Of a stretch of 12,119 nt of DNA, positions 1 through 8,434 are shown one piece after another. The notes under the pieces are model-generated. The model ran no database searches, had not been told where the DNA came from, and saw only the letters and a program-made list of their open reading frames with translations. The position numbers and the translations under genes were made by a program. Positions within the stretch are counted from its first letter, which is position 1; the number at the start of each line of letters is the position of its first letter. The DNA is from Pseudomonadota bacterium (GTDB lineage: Bacteria > Pseudomonadota > Alphaproteobacteria > Reyranellales > Reyranellaceae): the NCBI GenBank assembly GCA_023416135.1, contig JAEZIF010000078.1, positions 1 through 12,119 on the forward strand. Direction: 5' to 3'.

Positions 1-215
1 CCGACACCAACGTCGCCAAGATCTCGGTGATCGGCGTCGGCATGCGCAGCCACGCCGGCGTGGCGCTCAAGATGTTCGAGACCCTTGCCGCCAAGGGGAT
101 AAACATCCAGGTGATCTCGACCTCCGAGATCAAGATCAGCGTCCTGGTGGCGGCGGAATACACCGAGCTCGCGGTGCGGGCTCTTCACACGGCCTATGAG
201 CTCGACGCCGCGTGA
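1..215 (+). CDS. lysC: Aspartokinase, C-terminal end (partial)
   Basis: This is the 3' end of aspartate kinase, which phosphorylates aspartate as the first step towards lysine, threonine and methionine. Reading from base 3, about 70 codons run to a TGA at 213-215. The residues are the second half of the C-terminal regulatory ACT domain: a V-I-G-V-G-M-R stretch, then K-M-F-E-T-L-A-A-K-G-I-N-I, then the very characteristic I-S-T-S-E-I-K-I-S-V. In the family, ACT domains bind lysine and/or threonine for feedback inhibition. The catalytic kinase domain lies outside the window, so nothing can be said about its integrity. In many alphaproteobacteria lysC directly precedes ptsP, as here, which supports the call. 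Confidence 0.93.
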   Translation, partial: DTNVAKISVIGVGMRSHAGVALKMFETLAAKGINIQVISTSEIKISVLVAAEYTELAVRALHTAYELDAA

Positions 216-264
216 GGGCGGCGCCCTCTCGGGAAAGCAGTGATTTCGCATAAGTTTCTCTGCT

Positions 265-280
265 GCTTGTGCGAACAAGC
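265..280 (+). other. Small hairpin with GNRA-type loop after lysC
   Basis: A perfect 6-bp inverted repeat, GCTTGT (265-270) and ACAAGC (275-280), encloses GCGA, a GNRA tetraloop. It lies 50 bases after the lysC stop. No T-tract follows (the next bases are CGGGTAGG), so it is not a standard intrinsic terminator. It could be a 3' end stabilising hairpin, part of a Rho-dependent end, or chance. Confidence 0.3.
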
Positions 281-320
281 CGGGTAGGCAGTTCGGCGCA
301 GGTCTTGCTATAAGCACGCC

Positions 321-443
321 ATGCGCGCCAAGCACGCCCATATGGCCTGCCGAGATACCCGCCCCGCGGCGGTTTGGCGCGTCTGCGCGTGCATCATCGA
401 CCGTAGCTTCGTCGTCATCCGACTCAAGCATCTAGCGGCCTGA
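321..443 (+). CDS. Possible 40-codon upstream ORF before ptsP
   Basis: An ATG at 321 opens a 40-codon frame that ends with TGA at 441-443, just two bases before the ptsP ATG (TGACCATG). The product is basic and Cys-containing, with no family I recognise. No Shine-Dalgarno sequence precedes the ATG. A TATAAG hexamer at 309-314 could be a -10 element that would put the transcript start close to the ATG, but I see no matching -35. The ptsP start also lacks a clear ribosome binding site, so translational coupling from this frame is conceivable. In such GC-rich DNA a 40-codon open frame is easily due to chance, so this is only a candidate. Confidence 0.2.
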   Translation: MRAKHAHMACRDTRPAAVWRVCACIIDRSFVVIRLKHLAA

Positions 444-445
444 CC

Positions 446-2710
446 ATGGAGAGAACAACTCCTCTGGCCGGACCGCGAATGCTCCTTAGGCGGCTCCGGG
501 ACACGATGGCGCGTGCGGAGTCCATCGAGGATCCGCTCGGCGAGGTCGTGCGCCTGGTCGCCAACGAGATGGTGGCCGAGGTCTGCTCGATCTACCTGCT
601 GCGCGCCGGCGAAGTGCTGGAACTGTTCGCCACCCAGGGCCTCAATCCGTCGGCCGTGCACCGCACGCGCCTGCGGGTCGGCGAGGGCCTGGTCGGCGAC
701 ATCGCCGCCCACAATCGGCCGTTGTCGCTGGCCGATGCGCAGACCCATCCGCAATACGCCTATCGGCCGGAGACGGGCGAGGAGATCTATCATTCGCTGG
801 CCGGCGTGCCGATCGTGCGAGCCGGGCGCGTGCTGGGAGTGCTGGTGGTGCAGAACCGCACGCGCCGCCATTACGACGAAGAAGAGATCGAGACGCTGCA
901 GACCATCGCCATGGTGCTGGCGGAGCTGATTGCGGCCCGTCACTTCGTCAGCCCCAACGAGGTGCAGCAGGTCGACGGCCTCGGCCTGCTGCCGCTGCGC
1001 GTCGACGGCGTGCAGCTCACGCCGGGCGTGGCGATCGGATACGCCGTCCTGCACGAGCCGCGCATCTCGATCCAGAAGGTGGTCGCCGAGGATATCGGCC
1101 AGGAGCTCAAGCGCTTCGAGGAAGCCGCGCATGGGGTGCGCGAGGATGTCGACCGCATGCTCGAGGCGCACGACATGCAGTCGGGCGAGCAGCGTGAGAT
1201 CCTGGAGACCTTCCGCATGTTCGTCGACGATCGCGGCTGGCTCGAGCGCGTGCGCGAGGCGATCGGCTCGGGCCTCACCGCCGAGGCGGGCGTCCAGCGC
1301 GCCTTCGACGATGTTCGCGCGCGGCTTGGCCAGTCGACCGATCCCTACATCCGCGAGCGGCTTTCCGACCTGCAGGATCTCACAAACCGCCTGCTGCTGC
1401 GTCTGTCGGGGCGCGTCGCCGCCGATCCGGCGTCGATGCCCGACGACATGATCATCATCGCCCGCGACATGGGGCCGGCCGAGCTGCTCGATTACGATCG
1501 TGCACGGCTGCGCGGCCTGGTGCTCGAGGAAGGCTCGGCGATGAGCCATGTCGCCATCGTGGCGCGCGCGCTCGACATTCCCGTCGTCGGCCGCGCGCCC
1601 GCCGTGCTGGCGCGTGTCGAGCCGGGCGACGCCATCGTGGTCGACGGCGACAATGCGCAGGTCCTGGTGCGGCCCGGCGACGACATCCTGCTGACCATCC
1701 ACGCCGCGATCGAAGCGCGCGACGAGCGGCGGCGCAAATATGCCGCGCTGCGCGCTCTGCCGTCGGCCACGCGCGATCAGGCGCGCATCTCGCTGCACAT
1801 GAATGCCGGCTTGCTGATCGACATGCAGCATCTCGACGAGACCGGCGCCGATGGCGTCGGCCTGTATCGCACCGAGATCCCGTTCATGGTGCGTTCGGAG
1901 TTTCCCGACGTCGACGCGCAGGCCTGGCTCTACGGCCGCGTGCTCGACGTCGCCGATGGACGACCGGTGACTTTCCGCACGCTCGATGTCGGCGGCGACA
2001 AGGTGCTGCCCTATGTCGGCGCCTTCGGTGACGACAATCCCGCGATGGGATGGCGTGCGATCCGTATCGGTCTCGATCGGCCGGCGATGCTGCGTCGTCA
2101 GTTGCGCGCTCTGATACAGGGCGCGAACGGCCGTCCGTTGTCGGTGATGTTTCCGATGATCGCAGAGGTGAGCGAACTTCTGAGTGCGCGTCGCCTGCTC
2201 GATCTCGAGCTCGAGCGCGCCACGCGGCGCGGCCAGCCCGTGCCCGAGCGCCTGCGCGTTGGCGTTATGTTCGAAGTGCCGGCACTCGCCTGGCAGCTCG
2301 ACAGTCTGCTGCCCCACGTCGACTTCATATCGGTGGGGACGAACGATCTCCTGCAATTCCTGTATGCCGCCGACCGCGGCAACGCTCGGCTGGCTGGACG
2401 ATACGACAGCTTGTCCCCGCCGTTGCTTCGACTGCTACATTTTGTGGTGGAAAAGGCTCGACCCGCAGGCGTCGAGTTGTCGGTCTGCGGCGAGATGGCG
2501 GGCCGTCCGGTCGAGGCTCTGGCGCTGTTGGCCATCGGCGTGCGCACGCTCTCGATGGCGCCCGGTTCGATCGGTCCTGTGAAGGCCATGATACGTTCGC
2601 TCGATCTCAACGAAGTGACTGGTTTCATGAGCGCTGCGCTTTCACAACCCGACAGACCGATGCGTGAGACTCTTCGTCTCTTCGCTGCCGATCACGCGAT
2701 CGAAATTTGA
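446..2710 (+). CDS. ptsP: PTS-Ntr enzyme I: GAF-domain phosphoenolpyruvate-protein phosphotransferase
   Basis: EI-Ntr takes phosphate from phosphoenolpyruvate and passes it to NPr and then to EIIA-Ntr, a regulatory (non-sugar-transporting) phosphorelay in the cytoplasm. The 754-residue length fits the family (E. coli PtsP is 748). Visible parts in order: an N-terminal GAF domain (about 20-160), the PEP-utiliser N-terminal helical region (about 180-305), the swivelling phosphohistidine domain with G-S-A-M-S-H-V-A-I-V-A-R (active His368), then the PEP-binding TIM barrel with G-L-Y-R-T-E (Arg475), F-R-T-L-D-V-G-G-D-K (Arg511), G-T-N-D-L and the C-G-E-M-A-G motif (catalytic Cys681). All key residues are present. 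The ATG at 446 is kept because the following L-A-G-P-R-M-L-L-R-R-L-R segment resembles alphaproteobacterial homologues; its ribosome binding site is weak. The lysC neighbour is typical for the class. Confidence 0.95.
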   Translation: MERTTPLAGPRMLLRRLRDTMARAESIEDPLGEVVRLVANEMVAEVCSIYLLRAGEVLELFATQGLNPSAVHRTRLRVGEGLVGDIAAHNRPLSLADAQTHPQYAYRPETGEEIYHSLAGVPIVRAGRVLGVLVVQNRTRRHYDEEEIETLQTIAMVLAELIAARHFVSPNEVQQVDGLGLLPLRVDGVQLTPGVAIGYAVLHEPRISIQKVVAEDIGQELKRFEEAAHGVREDVDRMLEAHDMQSGEQREILETFRMFVDDRGWLERVREAIGSGLTAEAGVQRAFDDVRARLGQSTDPYIRERLSDLQDLTNRLLLRLSGRVAADPASMPDDMIIIARDMGPAELLDYDRARLRGLVLEEGSAMSHVAIVARALDIPVVGRAPAVLARVEPGDAIVVDGDNAQVLVRPGDDILLTIHAAIEARDERRRKYAALRALPSATRDQARISLHMNAGLLIDMQHLDETGADGVGLYRTEIPFMVRSEFPDVDAQAWLYGRVLDVADGRPVTFRTLDVGGDKVLPYVGAFGDDNPAMGWRAIRIGLDRPAMLRRQLRALIQGANGRPLSVMFPMIAEVSELLSARRLLDLELERATRRGQPVPERLRVGVMFEVPALAWQLDSLLPHVDFISVGTNDLLQFLYAADRGNARLAGRYDSLSPPLLRLLHFVVEKARPAGVELSVCGEMAGRPVEALALLAIGVRTLSMAPGSIGPVKAMIRSLDLNEVTGFMSAALSQPDRPMRETLRLFAADHAIEI

Positions 2711-2779
2711 TGATAGGACTCCAACTGTCAAAAGGCCTCTGGTAAGACTCGGCCCCAGAGGGGACTAGCAGGGGACATC

Positions 2780-3796
2780 ATGCCGGATCAGGTCGATTGG
2801 CGTGCGCTGGAACGCGAGGCCTCACCGGGTCGAGCAGTAGGTCGCTTGCTGCGCGATCAGCGCGAGGCGCGCGGCCTCGACCTTGCGACGGTCGAGAAGA
2901 GTTTGAAGATCCGTCGCGCCAATCTCGAGGCGATCGAAGAGGGTCGCTTCGACAAGCTGCCGGGTGCCGCCTACATTCCTGCCTTCCTGCGCGCCTATGC
3001 AGCGCATGTCGGTCTCGACCCGGAAAAGGTGATGACCGCGTATCACCTGTCCGGCCCTGTTCCCATCAAGCGTCCCGTCACCCTGCCTGCCGATTTCCCT
3101 ATCGTGGAGAAGAGGGCGCCGATCGGGCTTGCCGTCCTGACCGTGCTGCTGGTCGTGGGCGTTGGCTATGCCGCCTGGCACTATCTGCCGCGCGAGCAGT
3201 CGGTCGTCGCCGAGAAGGTGCCGCCGGTGCCGGATCGCCTGCTGGCCTCTACCCCCCATCCCGCTCAATCGACCGAGTCTCATCCGCCCGCCGCGACGAC
3301 CGGCGCGCCGCCCATGGCGACGGCGCCGGCCCAGCCGACGCAGGAGGCACGTCCCGCGCCCGGCAACTTGCCGCCTGAAGTCTGGCCGGCACGCCGTGAA
3401 ACGGCAGTTCCCCCGCCGCCTCAGCCGCCGCAGGGCACGCCGCTCGCACCGCCGGTCGTGACCGCTGTTCCGCCGCCACCGCCGCCGCCGGTGATGATGA
3501 ACCTGCCGGGCCCCGGTCAGGCACAGGCCGCCCAGCCGCCGATAGCGGCCGAGCAGCCGCGCGTTGCCACGCAGCAGGCGGCGGCGCCGGCCGTCGAAGA
3601 AGCGGCGCGTCCGCCTGCGGCGGAACCCCCTGCCATCGTTCCGGTTCGCGTCGACACCACCGTCAGGGTGCGCGGCAACAGCTGGATCGAGCTGCGCGCG
3701 CCCAACGGCGACGTTCTGGCGCAGACCTATGTGCGGGCCGGCGAAAGCTACGTCGTGCCGGCCGGTATCGCCTATCGCATCGTCGACGCCCGCTAG
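2780..3796 (+). CDS. rodZ: RodZ-like helix-turn-helix membrane protein with shortened DUF4115 domain
   Basis: RodZ is a bitopic inner-membrane protein that links MreB to the elongation machinery. Seen here: an N-terminal Xre/HTH_25-type domain (about 15-90, including L-L-R-D-Q-R-E-A-R-G-L-D-L and L-E-A-I-E-E-G-R-F), a single membrane segment at about 113-136, a long Pro/Ala/Gln-rich linker (about 145-280, with a P-P-P-P-P-P-P run), and the start of a C-terminal DUF4115-type beta domain (about 288-338, with S-W-I-E-L-R-A-P-N-G-D-V-L, Trp302). The protein stops soon after R-A-G-E-S-Y-V-V-P, where homologues usually have about 30-50 more residues with a G-N-A-G-like motif. The start has a good Shine-Dalgarno (GGGGA at 2771-2775). 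E. coli also has rodZ directly upstream of ispG and hisS. The symbol rests on domain order and synteny; many alphaproteobacterial copies are annotated only as HTH/DUF4115 proteins. Confidence 0.82.
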   Translation: MPDQVDWRALEREASPGRAVGRLLRDQREARGLDLATVEKSLKIRRANLEAIEEGRFDKLPGAAYIPAFLRAYAAHVGLDPEKVMTAYHLSGPVPIKRPVTLPADFPIVEKRAPIGLAVLTVLLVVGVGYAAWHYLPREQSVVAEKVPPVPDRLLASTPHPAQSTESHPPAATTGAPPMATAPAQPTQEARPAPGNLPPEVWPARRETAVPPPPQPPQGTPLAPPVVTAVPPPPPPPVMMNLPGPGQAQAAQPPIAAEQPRVATQQAAAPAVEEAARPPAAEPPAIVPVRVDTTVRVRGNSWIELRAPNGDVLAQTYVRAGESYVVPAGIAYRIVDAR

Positions 3797-3814
3797 CGTC
3801 ACATTTCGGCCTTC

Positions 3815-3857
3815 GGCGTCGGCTGGAGGCGTCGGCTGGATAAGTCCGGCCGACGCC
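3815..3857 (+). repeat. Tandem 13-bp repeat forming a strong hairpin between rodZ and ispG
   Basis: GGCGTCGGCTGGA occurs twice in perfect tandem (3815-3827 and 3828-3840). The second copy pairs with TCCGGCCGACGCC (3845-3857) to give a 13-bp stem with one G-U pair and a TAAG loop. The first copy can pair with the same right arm, giving a competing structure. The following bases, ATTACATTC, are only partly T-rich, and the ispG ATG is 14 bases after the stem. A full terminator here would leave no obvious room for an ispG promoter, so an attenuator, mRNA-stability or translation-control element is as likely. The tandem copy probably arose by slippage. Confidence 0.6.
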
Positions 3858-3871
3858 ATTACATTCGGCCC

Positions 3872-5008
3872 ATGAGCATCAGGCCCTATCGCGACATCGT
3901 GCGCCGCAAGTCGCGGCGGATCATGGTCGGGTCCGTCCCGGTCGGCGGCGCTTCGCCGATCACGGTCCAGACCATGACCAACACGCTGACGGCCGATGCC
4001 CAGGCAACGATCGACCAGATCCGCCGCTGCGAAGAGGCGGGTGTCGATATCATCCGCGTGTCCTGTCCGGACGAGGAGTCGACAGCGGCCCTGCCGGAGA
4101 TCGTCAAGGCCGCCAAGGTGCCGATCGTGGCCGATATCCACTTCCACTATAAGCGCGCCATCGAGGCCGCCGATGCCGGCGCCGCCTGCCTGCGCATCAA
4201 TCCGGGCAACATCGGCAGCGCCGACCGGGTGCGCGAGGTCGTCAAGGCGGCCCGCGACCACGGCTGTTCGATGCGCATCGGCGTCAACGCCGGGTCGCTG
4301 GAGAAGGACCTGCTGGAGAAGTATGGCGAGCCCTGCCCGGAGGCCATGGTCGAGAGCGCGCTGGACCATGCCCGCATCCTGCAGGACCACGATTTCCACG
4401 AGTTCAAGATCAGCGTGAAGGCGTCCGACGTCTTCCTCGCGGCCGCGGCCTATCAGCAGCTCGCCGATGCCTGCGACTATCCCCTGCATATCGGCGTCAC
4501 CGAAGCGGGCGGACTGCGCACCGGCACGGTGAAGTCCTCGATCGGCCTGGGTTCGCTGCTGTGGGCGGGCATCGGCGACACGCTGCGCGTCTCGCTGTCG
4601 GCCGAGCCCGAGGAAGAGGTCAGGGTGGGCTTCGAACTCCTGAAGGCGCTCAACCTGCGTCACCGCGGCGTCAACATCATCTCCTGCCCGTCCTGTGCGC
4701 GTCAGCAGTACGACGTCATCCGCACCGTCGAAGCGCTGGAGAAGCGCGTCGCCCACATCACCACGCCGATGACCGTGTCGGTGATCGGCTGCGTGGTGAA
4801 CGGGCCGGGCGAGGCGCGCGAGACCGACCTCGGCTTCACCGGTGGCGGCAACGGCACGCACCAGGTCTATGTCGCGGGCGTGCCGCATCACAGGCTGAAG
4901 GACGCCGATATCGTCGAGCACCTGGCCGGCCTGATCGAGAAGAAGGCGGCCGAGATCGAGGCTGCGAAGGCTGCCGAGGCCGAGCGACACCGCGTCGCCG
5001 CCGAGTAG
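3872..5008 (+). CDS. ispG: 4-hydroxy-3-methylbut-2-en-1-yl diphosphate synthase (IspG/GcpE)
   Basis: IspG performs the penultimate step of the MEP isoprenoid pathway, reducing 2-C-methyl-D-erythritol 2,4-cyclodiphosphate to HMBPP with a [4Fe-4S] cluster. The 378-residue product has the N-terminal TIM-barrel signature (V-Q-T-M-T-N-T, then D-I-H-F-H-Y and I-N-P-G-N-I-G) and the C-terminal cluster domain. The ligands are visible: Cys272 and Cys275 (S-C-P-S-C-A-R-Q-Q), Cys307 (G-C-V-V-N-G-P-G-E) and Glu314, matching E. coli 270, 273, 305 and 312. It is the short bacterial two-domain form, without the extra middle domain of plants and Chlamydia. The ATG at 3872 gives the expected S-I-R-P-Y-R-D-I-V-R-R start, yet there is no Shine-Dalgarno before it; a strong hairpin ends 14 bases upstream. 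hisS follows after 46 bases. Confidence 0.97.
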   Translation: MSIRPYRDIVRRKSRRIMVGSVPVGGASPITVQTMTNTLTADAQATIDQIRRCEEAGVDIIRVSCPDEESTAALPEIVKAAKVPIVADIHFHYKRAIEAADAGAACLRINPGNIGSADRVREVVKAARDHGCSMRIGVNAGSLEKDLLEKYGEPCPEAMVESALDHARILQDHDFHEFKISVKASDVFLAAAAYQQLADACDYPLHIGVTEAGGLRTGTVKSSIGLGSLLWAGIGDTLRVSLSAEPEEEVRVGFELLKALNLRHRGVNIISCPSCARQQYDVIRTVEALEKRVAHITTPMTVSVIGCVVNGPGEARETDLGFTGGGNGTHQVYVAGVPHHRLKDADIVEHLAGLIEKKAAEIEAAKAAEAERHRVAAE

Positions 5009-5054
5009 CGCTTTCCGCCCTTCTTCTTCGACGATCAATCCGAGGCGACTTCCC

Positions 5055-6296
<1,242 letters not shown>

Positions 6297-6305
6297 GGCT
6301 GAAAC

Positions 6306-7370
6306 GTGTCATTGCTGCAGAAACTCGATCAGATCACCGCCCGATACGCCGAGCTCCAGGCGAGCCTGTCGGGCGGCGGTCTCGATTCGCAGAAGTTCGT
6401 TGCGGCCTCGAAGGAGTATTCCGATCTCGGGCCGCTGGTCGAAGCGATCGGCGAATGGCGCAAGGCCGAGCAGGAGCTGAAGGACGCGGAGGCCCTGGCC
6501 GCCGATCCCGACATGAGGGCCATGGCCGAGGAAGAGGCGGCGGCCCTGAAGAAGCGCCTGCCGGAGCTGGAGCGTGCCGTGAAGCGCATGCTGCTGCCCA
6601 AGGATGCGGCCGACGAGAAGAACGCCATCCTGGAAATTCGCGCCGGCACCGGTGGTGACGAGGCCGCCCTGTTCGCCGCCGATCTCTTCCGCATGTACCA
6701 GCGCTACGCCGCCGAGCACGGCTGGCGCTTCGAGATCATGGAGCTCTCCGACACCGGCATCGGCGGCTACAAGGAGGCGATCGCCACCGTCTCGGGTCGC
6801 GGCGTGTTCGCCCGGCTCAAGTTCGAATCGGGCGTTCATCGGGTGCAGCGTGTGCCGGCCACCGAGGCTCAGGGCCGCATCCACACCTCTGCTGCGACCG
6901 TGGCAGTGCTGCCGGAAGCCGAGGAATTCGACGTCAAGATCGACGAGAAGGATCTGCGCATCGACGTCTTCCGCTCGTCCGGCCCGGGCGGCCAGTCGGT
7001 CAACACCACCGATTCCGCCGTCCGCATCACCCATCTGCCGACCGGCATCGTGGTCAGCCAGCAGGACGAGAAGAGCCAGCACAAGAACCGCGCCAAGGCG
7101 ATGAAGATCCTGCGCGCGCGCCTCTACGACGCCGAGCGCCAGCGCCGCGACGACGCCCGCGCCGCCGACCGCAAGGGCCAGGTCGGCAGCGGCGATCGCA
7201 GCGAGCGCATCCGGACCTACAACTTTCCGCAAAGCCGCGTCACCGACCATCGCATCAACCTCACGCTCTACAAGCTCGACGAGGTGATGGAGGGCAGGGG
7301 GCTCGACGAGATCATCGATGCGCTGATCGCCGACGACGAGGCGGGGCGTCTGGCGGAGCTTGCGGCCTGA
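6306..7370 (+). CDS. prfA: Peptide chain release factor 1 (RF1)
   Basis: RF1 reads UAA and UAG stop codons in the ribosomal A site and triggers peptide release. The 354-residue product has the codon-recognition tripeptide P-A-T (184-186, in R-V-P-A-T-E-A-Q-G-R-I-H-T), which marks RF1 rather than RF2 (S-P-F), and the catalytic G-G-Q (228-230, in G-P-G-G-Q-S-V-N). The N-terminal helical domain covers about 1-105, and the conserved I-R-T-Y-N-F-P-Q motif lies near the C-terminus. The start is GTG at 6306, nine bases after hisS, with GAGG upstream; homologues start similarly with M-S-L-L-x-K-L. Its stop codon overlaps the inferred start of prmC, whose product methylates the Gln of GGQ. Both active motifs are intact. 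Confidence 0.97.
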   Translation: MSLLQKLDQITARYAELQASLSGGGLDSQKFVAASKEYSDLGPLVEAIGEWRKAEQELKDAEALAADPDMRAMAEEEAAALKKRLPELERAVKRMLLPKDAADEKNAILEIRAGTGGDEAALFAADLFRMYQRYAAEHGWRFEIMELSDTGIGGYKEAIATVSGRGVFARLKFESGVHRVQRVPATEAQGRIHTSAATVAVLPEAEEFDVKIDEKDLRIDVFRSSGPGGQSVNTTDSAVRITHLPTGIVVSQQDEKSQHKNRAKAMKILRARLYDAERQRRDDARAADRKGQVGSGDRSERIRTYNFPQSRVTDHRINLTLYKLDEVMEGRGLDEIIDALIADDEAGRLAELAA

Positions 7371-8242
7371 GCGCCGGTTCGACTGCGACCTACGCCAGCC
7401 TGCTGCGCGATGCGGCGGCGGCCCTGTCGGCCGCCGGCCTCGACAATGTCCGCTTCGAGGCGCGCCTGCTGCTGGCCCACGCGGCCGGCCTGTCGATCGA
7501 GCAGCTGGTCGCGCGCGGCAATGAGCCTGCACCGGCTGACGTTGCCGGCGCCCTGCGCGAGCTGACCGCGCGACGCGTTGGGCGCGAGCCCATGGCCTAC
7601 ATCCTGGGCGAGCGTGAGTTCTGGGGCCTGCCGTTCGTGGTCTCGCCGGCCGTATTGGTGCCGCGGCCGGACAGCGAGACGGTCATCGAGGCGGCCTTGG
7701 CCCTGCTGGCCGATCGCACGCGATCCTGGCGCATCCTGGATCTCGGCCTCGGCTCGGGTTGCCTGTTGCTGACCCTGCTGCATGAGCTTCGTGCCGCCCG
7801 CGGCGTCGGCCTGGAAGCGTCGGAGGCGGCGCTTGCCGTCGCCCGGACCAATGCCGCGGCCTTGAAGGTCGATGATCGCGCGGAACTCGTGCTGGGCGAC
7901 TGGCGTCATCCCGGCTGGCGCGATCGGGTCGGCGGCCCGTTCGACTTGCTGGTCAGCAATCCACCCTATATCGAGGCCGACGCCATCGCGGGCCTGATGC
8001 CGGAGGTCGGTCGCTTCGAGCCCAGGCTGGCGCTCGACGGCGGGCCCGACGGGCTTGCCGCCTATCGTGCGATCGCTGCCGAAGCGCCCCGGCTGGTCGC
8101 CCGCGGCGGCCGCGTGCTTCTTGAAGCAGGGGAGGGGCAAGCCCCTGAAATATATAGGATTTTCCAATCCACAGGTTTTACGCCCGAAGCCCCCTGGAAA
8201 GACCTCGGCGGCATCGACCGGGTGGTCTCGTTGAGTTATTAA
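7367..8242 (+). CDS. prmC: RF-(glutamine-N5) methyltransferase PrmC, inferred CTG start
   Basis: PrmC uses S-adenosylmethionine to methylate the glutamine of the GGQ motif in RF1 and RF2. From 7367 the product is 291 residues, normal for the family. The N-terminal helical recognition domain is clear upstream of the first ATG (7592): Y-A-S-L-L-R-D-A-A-A-A-L, then D-N-V-R-F-E-A-R-L-L-L-A-H-A-A-G. The Rossmann part has D-L-G-L-G-S-G-C (from Asp125, usually D-L-G-T-G-S-G) and the catalytic N-P-P-Y (198-201). I found no in-frame ATG, GTG or TTG between 7370 and 7592. The CTG at 7367, overlapping the prfA TGA as CTGA and preceded by GGAG at 7355-7358, is the best start and implies coupling to prfA. 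Starting at 7592 would cut off the recognition domain. The last 35 codons use A/T-rich codons (ATA, AGG) unlike the rest. Confidence 0.9.
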   Translation: MSAGSTATYASLLRDAAAALSAAGLDNVRFEARLLLAHAAGLSIEQLVARGNEPAPADVAGALRELTARRVGREPMAYILGEREFWGLPFVVSPAVLVPRPDSETVIEAALALLADRTRSWRILDLGLGSGCLLLTLLHELRAARGVGLEASEAALAVARTNAAALKVDDRAELVLGDWRHPGWRDRVGGPFDLLVSNPPYIEADAIAGLMPEVGRFEPRLALDGGPDGLAAYRAIAAEAPRLVARGGRVLLEAGEGQAPEIYRIFQSTGFTPEAPWKDLGGIDRVVSLSY

Positions 8243-8434
8243 GGGGTTGGCAACTAAACCGAATGAGACTACGTTCATCTCAGCCCCTTGGGGGGGCTTG
8301 GCCCGGGTCAATGGGGTGGCAACACCATCGGGGCACGGGGAATTTATCCCTCTGAAAATCAGCCTGACGGCGCCCACGAAGGGCAGAGGGTTAGCAACGA
8401 ACAACACCGTCCGGCATGCAACTGGCCTTAGGTA
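8243..8434 (+). other. Hairpin-rich leader between prmC and DUF4167 gene
   Basis: This 192-base gap is less GC-rich than its surroundings and holds several potential RNA stems: TGAGA/TCTCA (8264-8282), AGCCCC/GGGGCT (8282-8298), GGTG-GCAA-CACC with a GNRA loop (8315-8326), and CCCTCTG/CAGAGGG (8348-8390) with GCCC/GGGC inside. A GCAAC core recurs four times, three times behind a G/T-rich run (8245-8253, 8315-8323, 8389-8397) and once as GCATGCAAC just before the gene. A 62-codon frame starting with TTG at 8247 spans it, but its codon use differs from the neighbouring genes and I recognise no family. It may be a structured 5' leader of the downstream gene; no known riboswitch was recognised. 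Confidence 0.35.

Noticed and set aside
308..2356. A 682-codon open frame on the minus strand opposite ptsP
   Set aside because: It mirrors the GC-rich third positions of ptsP, whose motifs are complete; the translation is His/Arg/Asp/Ala-rich and matches no family I know.
2736..2761. CCTCTGG/CCAGAGG hairpin between ptsP and rodZ as a terminator
   Set aside because: The 7-bp stem has a 12-base loop and is followed by GGACTAGC, not a T-tract; the gap is only 69 bases, so read-through is more likely.
6309..7532. A 407-codon minus-strand open frame over prfA and the start of prmC
   Set aside because: prfA and prmC motifs are decisive on the plus strand; this is a composition artefact.
8134..8145. 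GGGGC-AA-GCCCC palindrome near the 3' end of prmC
   Set aside because: It lies in conserved prmC coding sequence and its loop is too short for a clean hairpin.
8121..8156. TTGAAG and TATATA as a promoter for the DUF4167 leader
   Set aside because: The spacer is 24 bases, too long for a sigma-70 type promoter; TATATA without a -35 is not enough.
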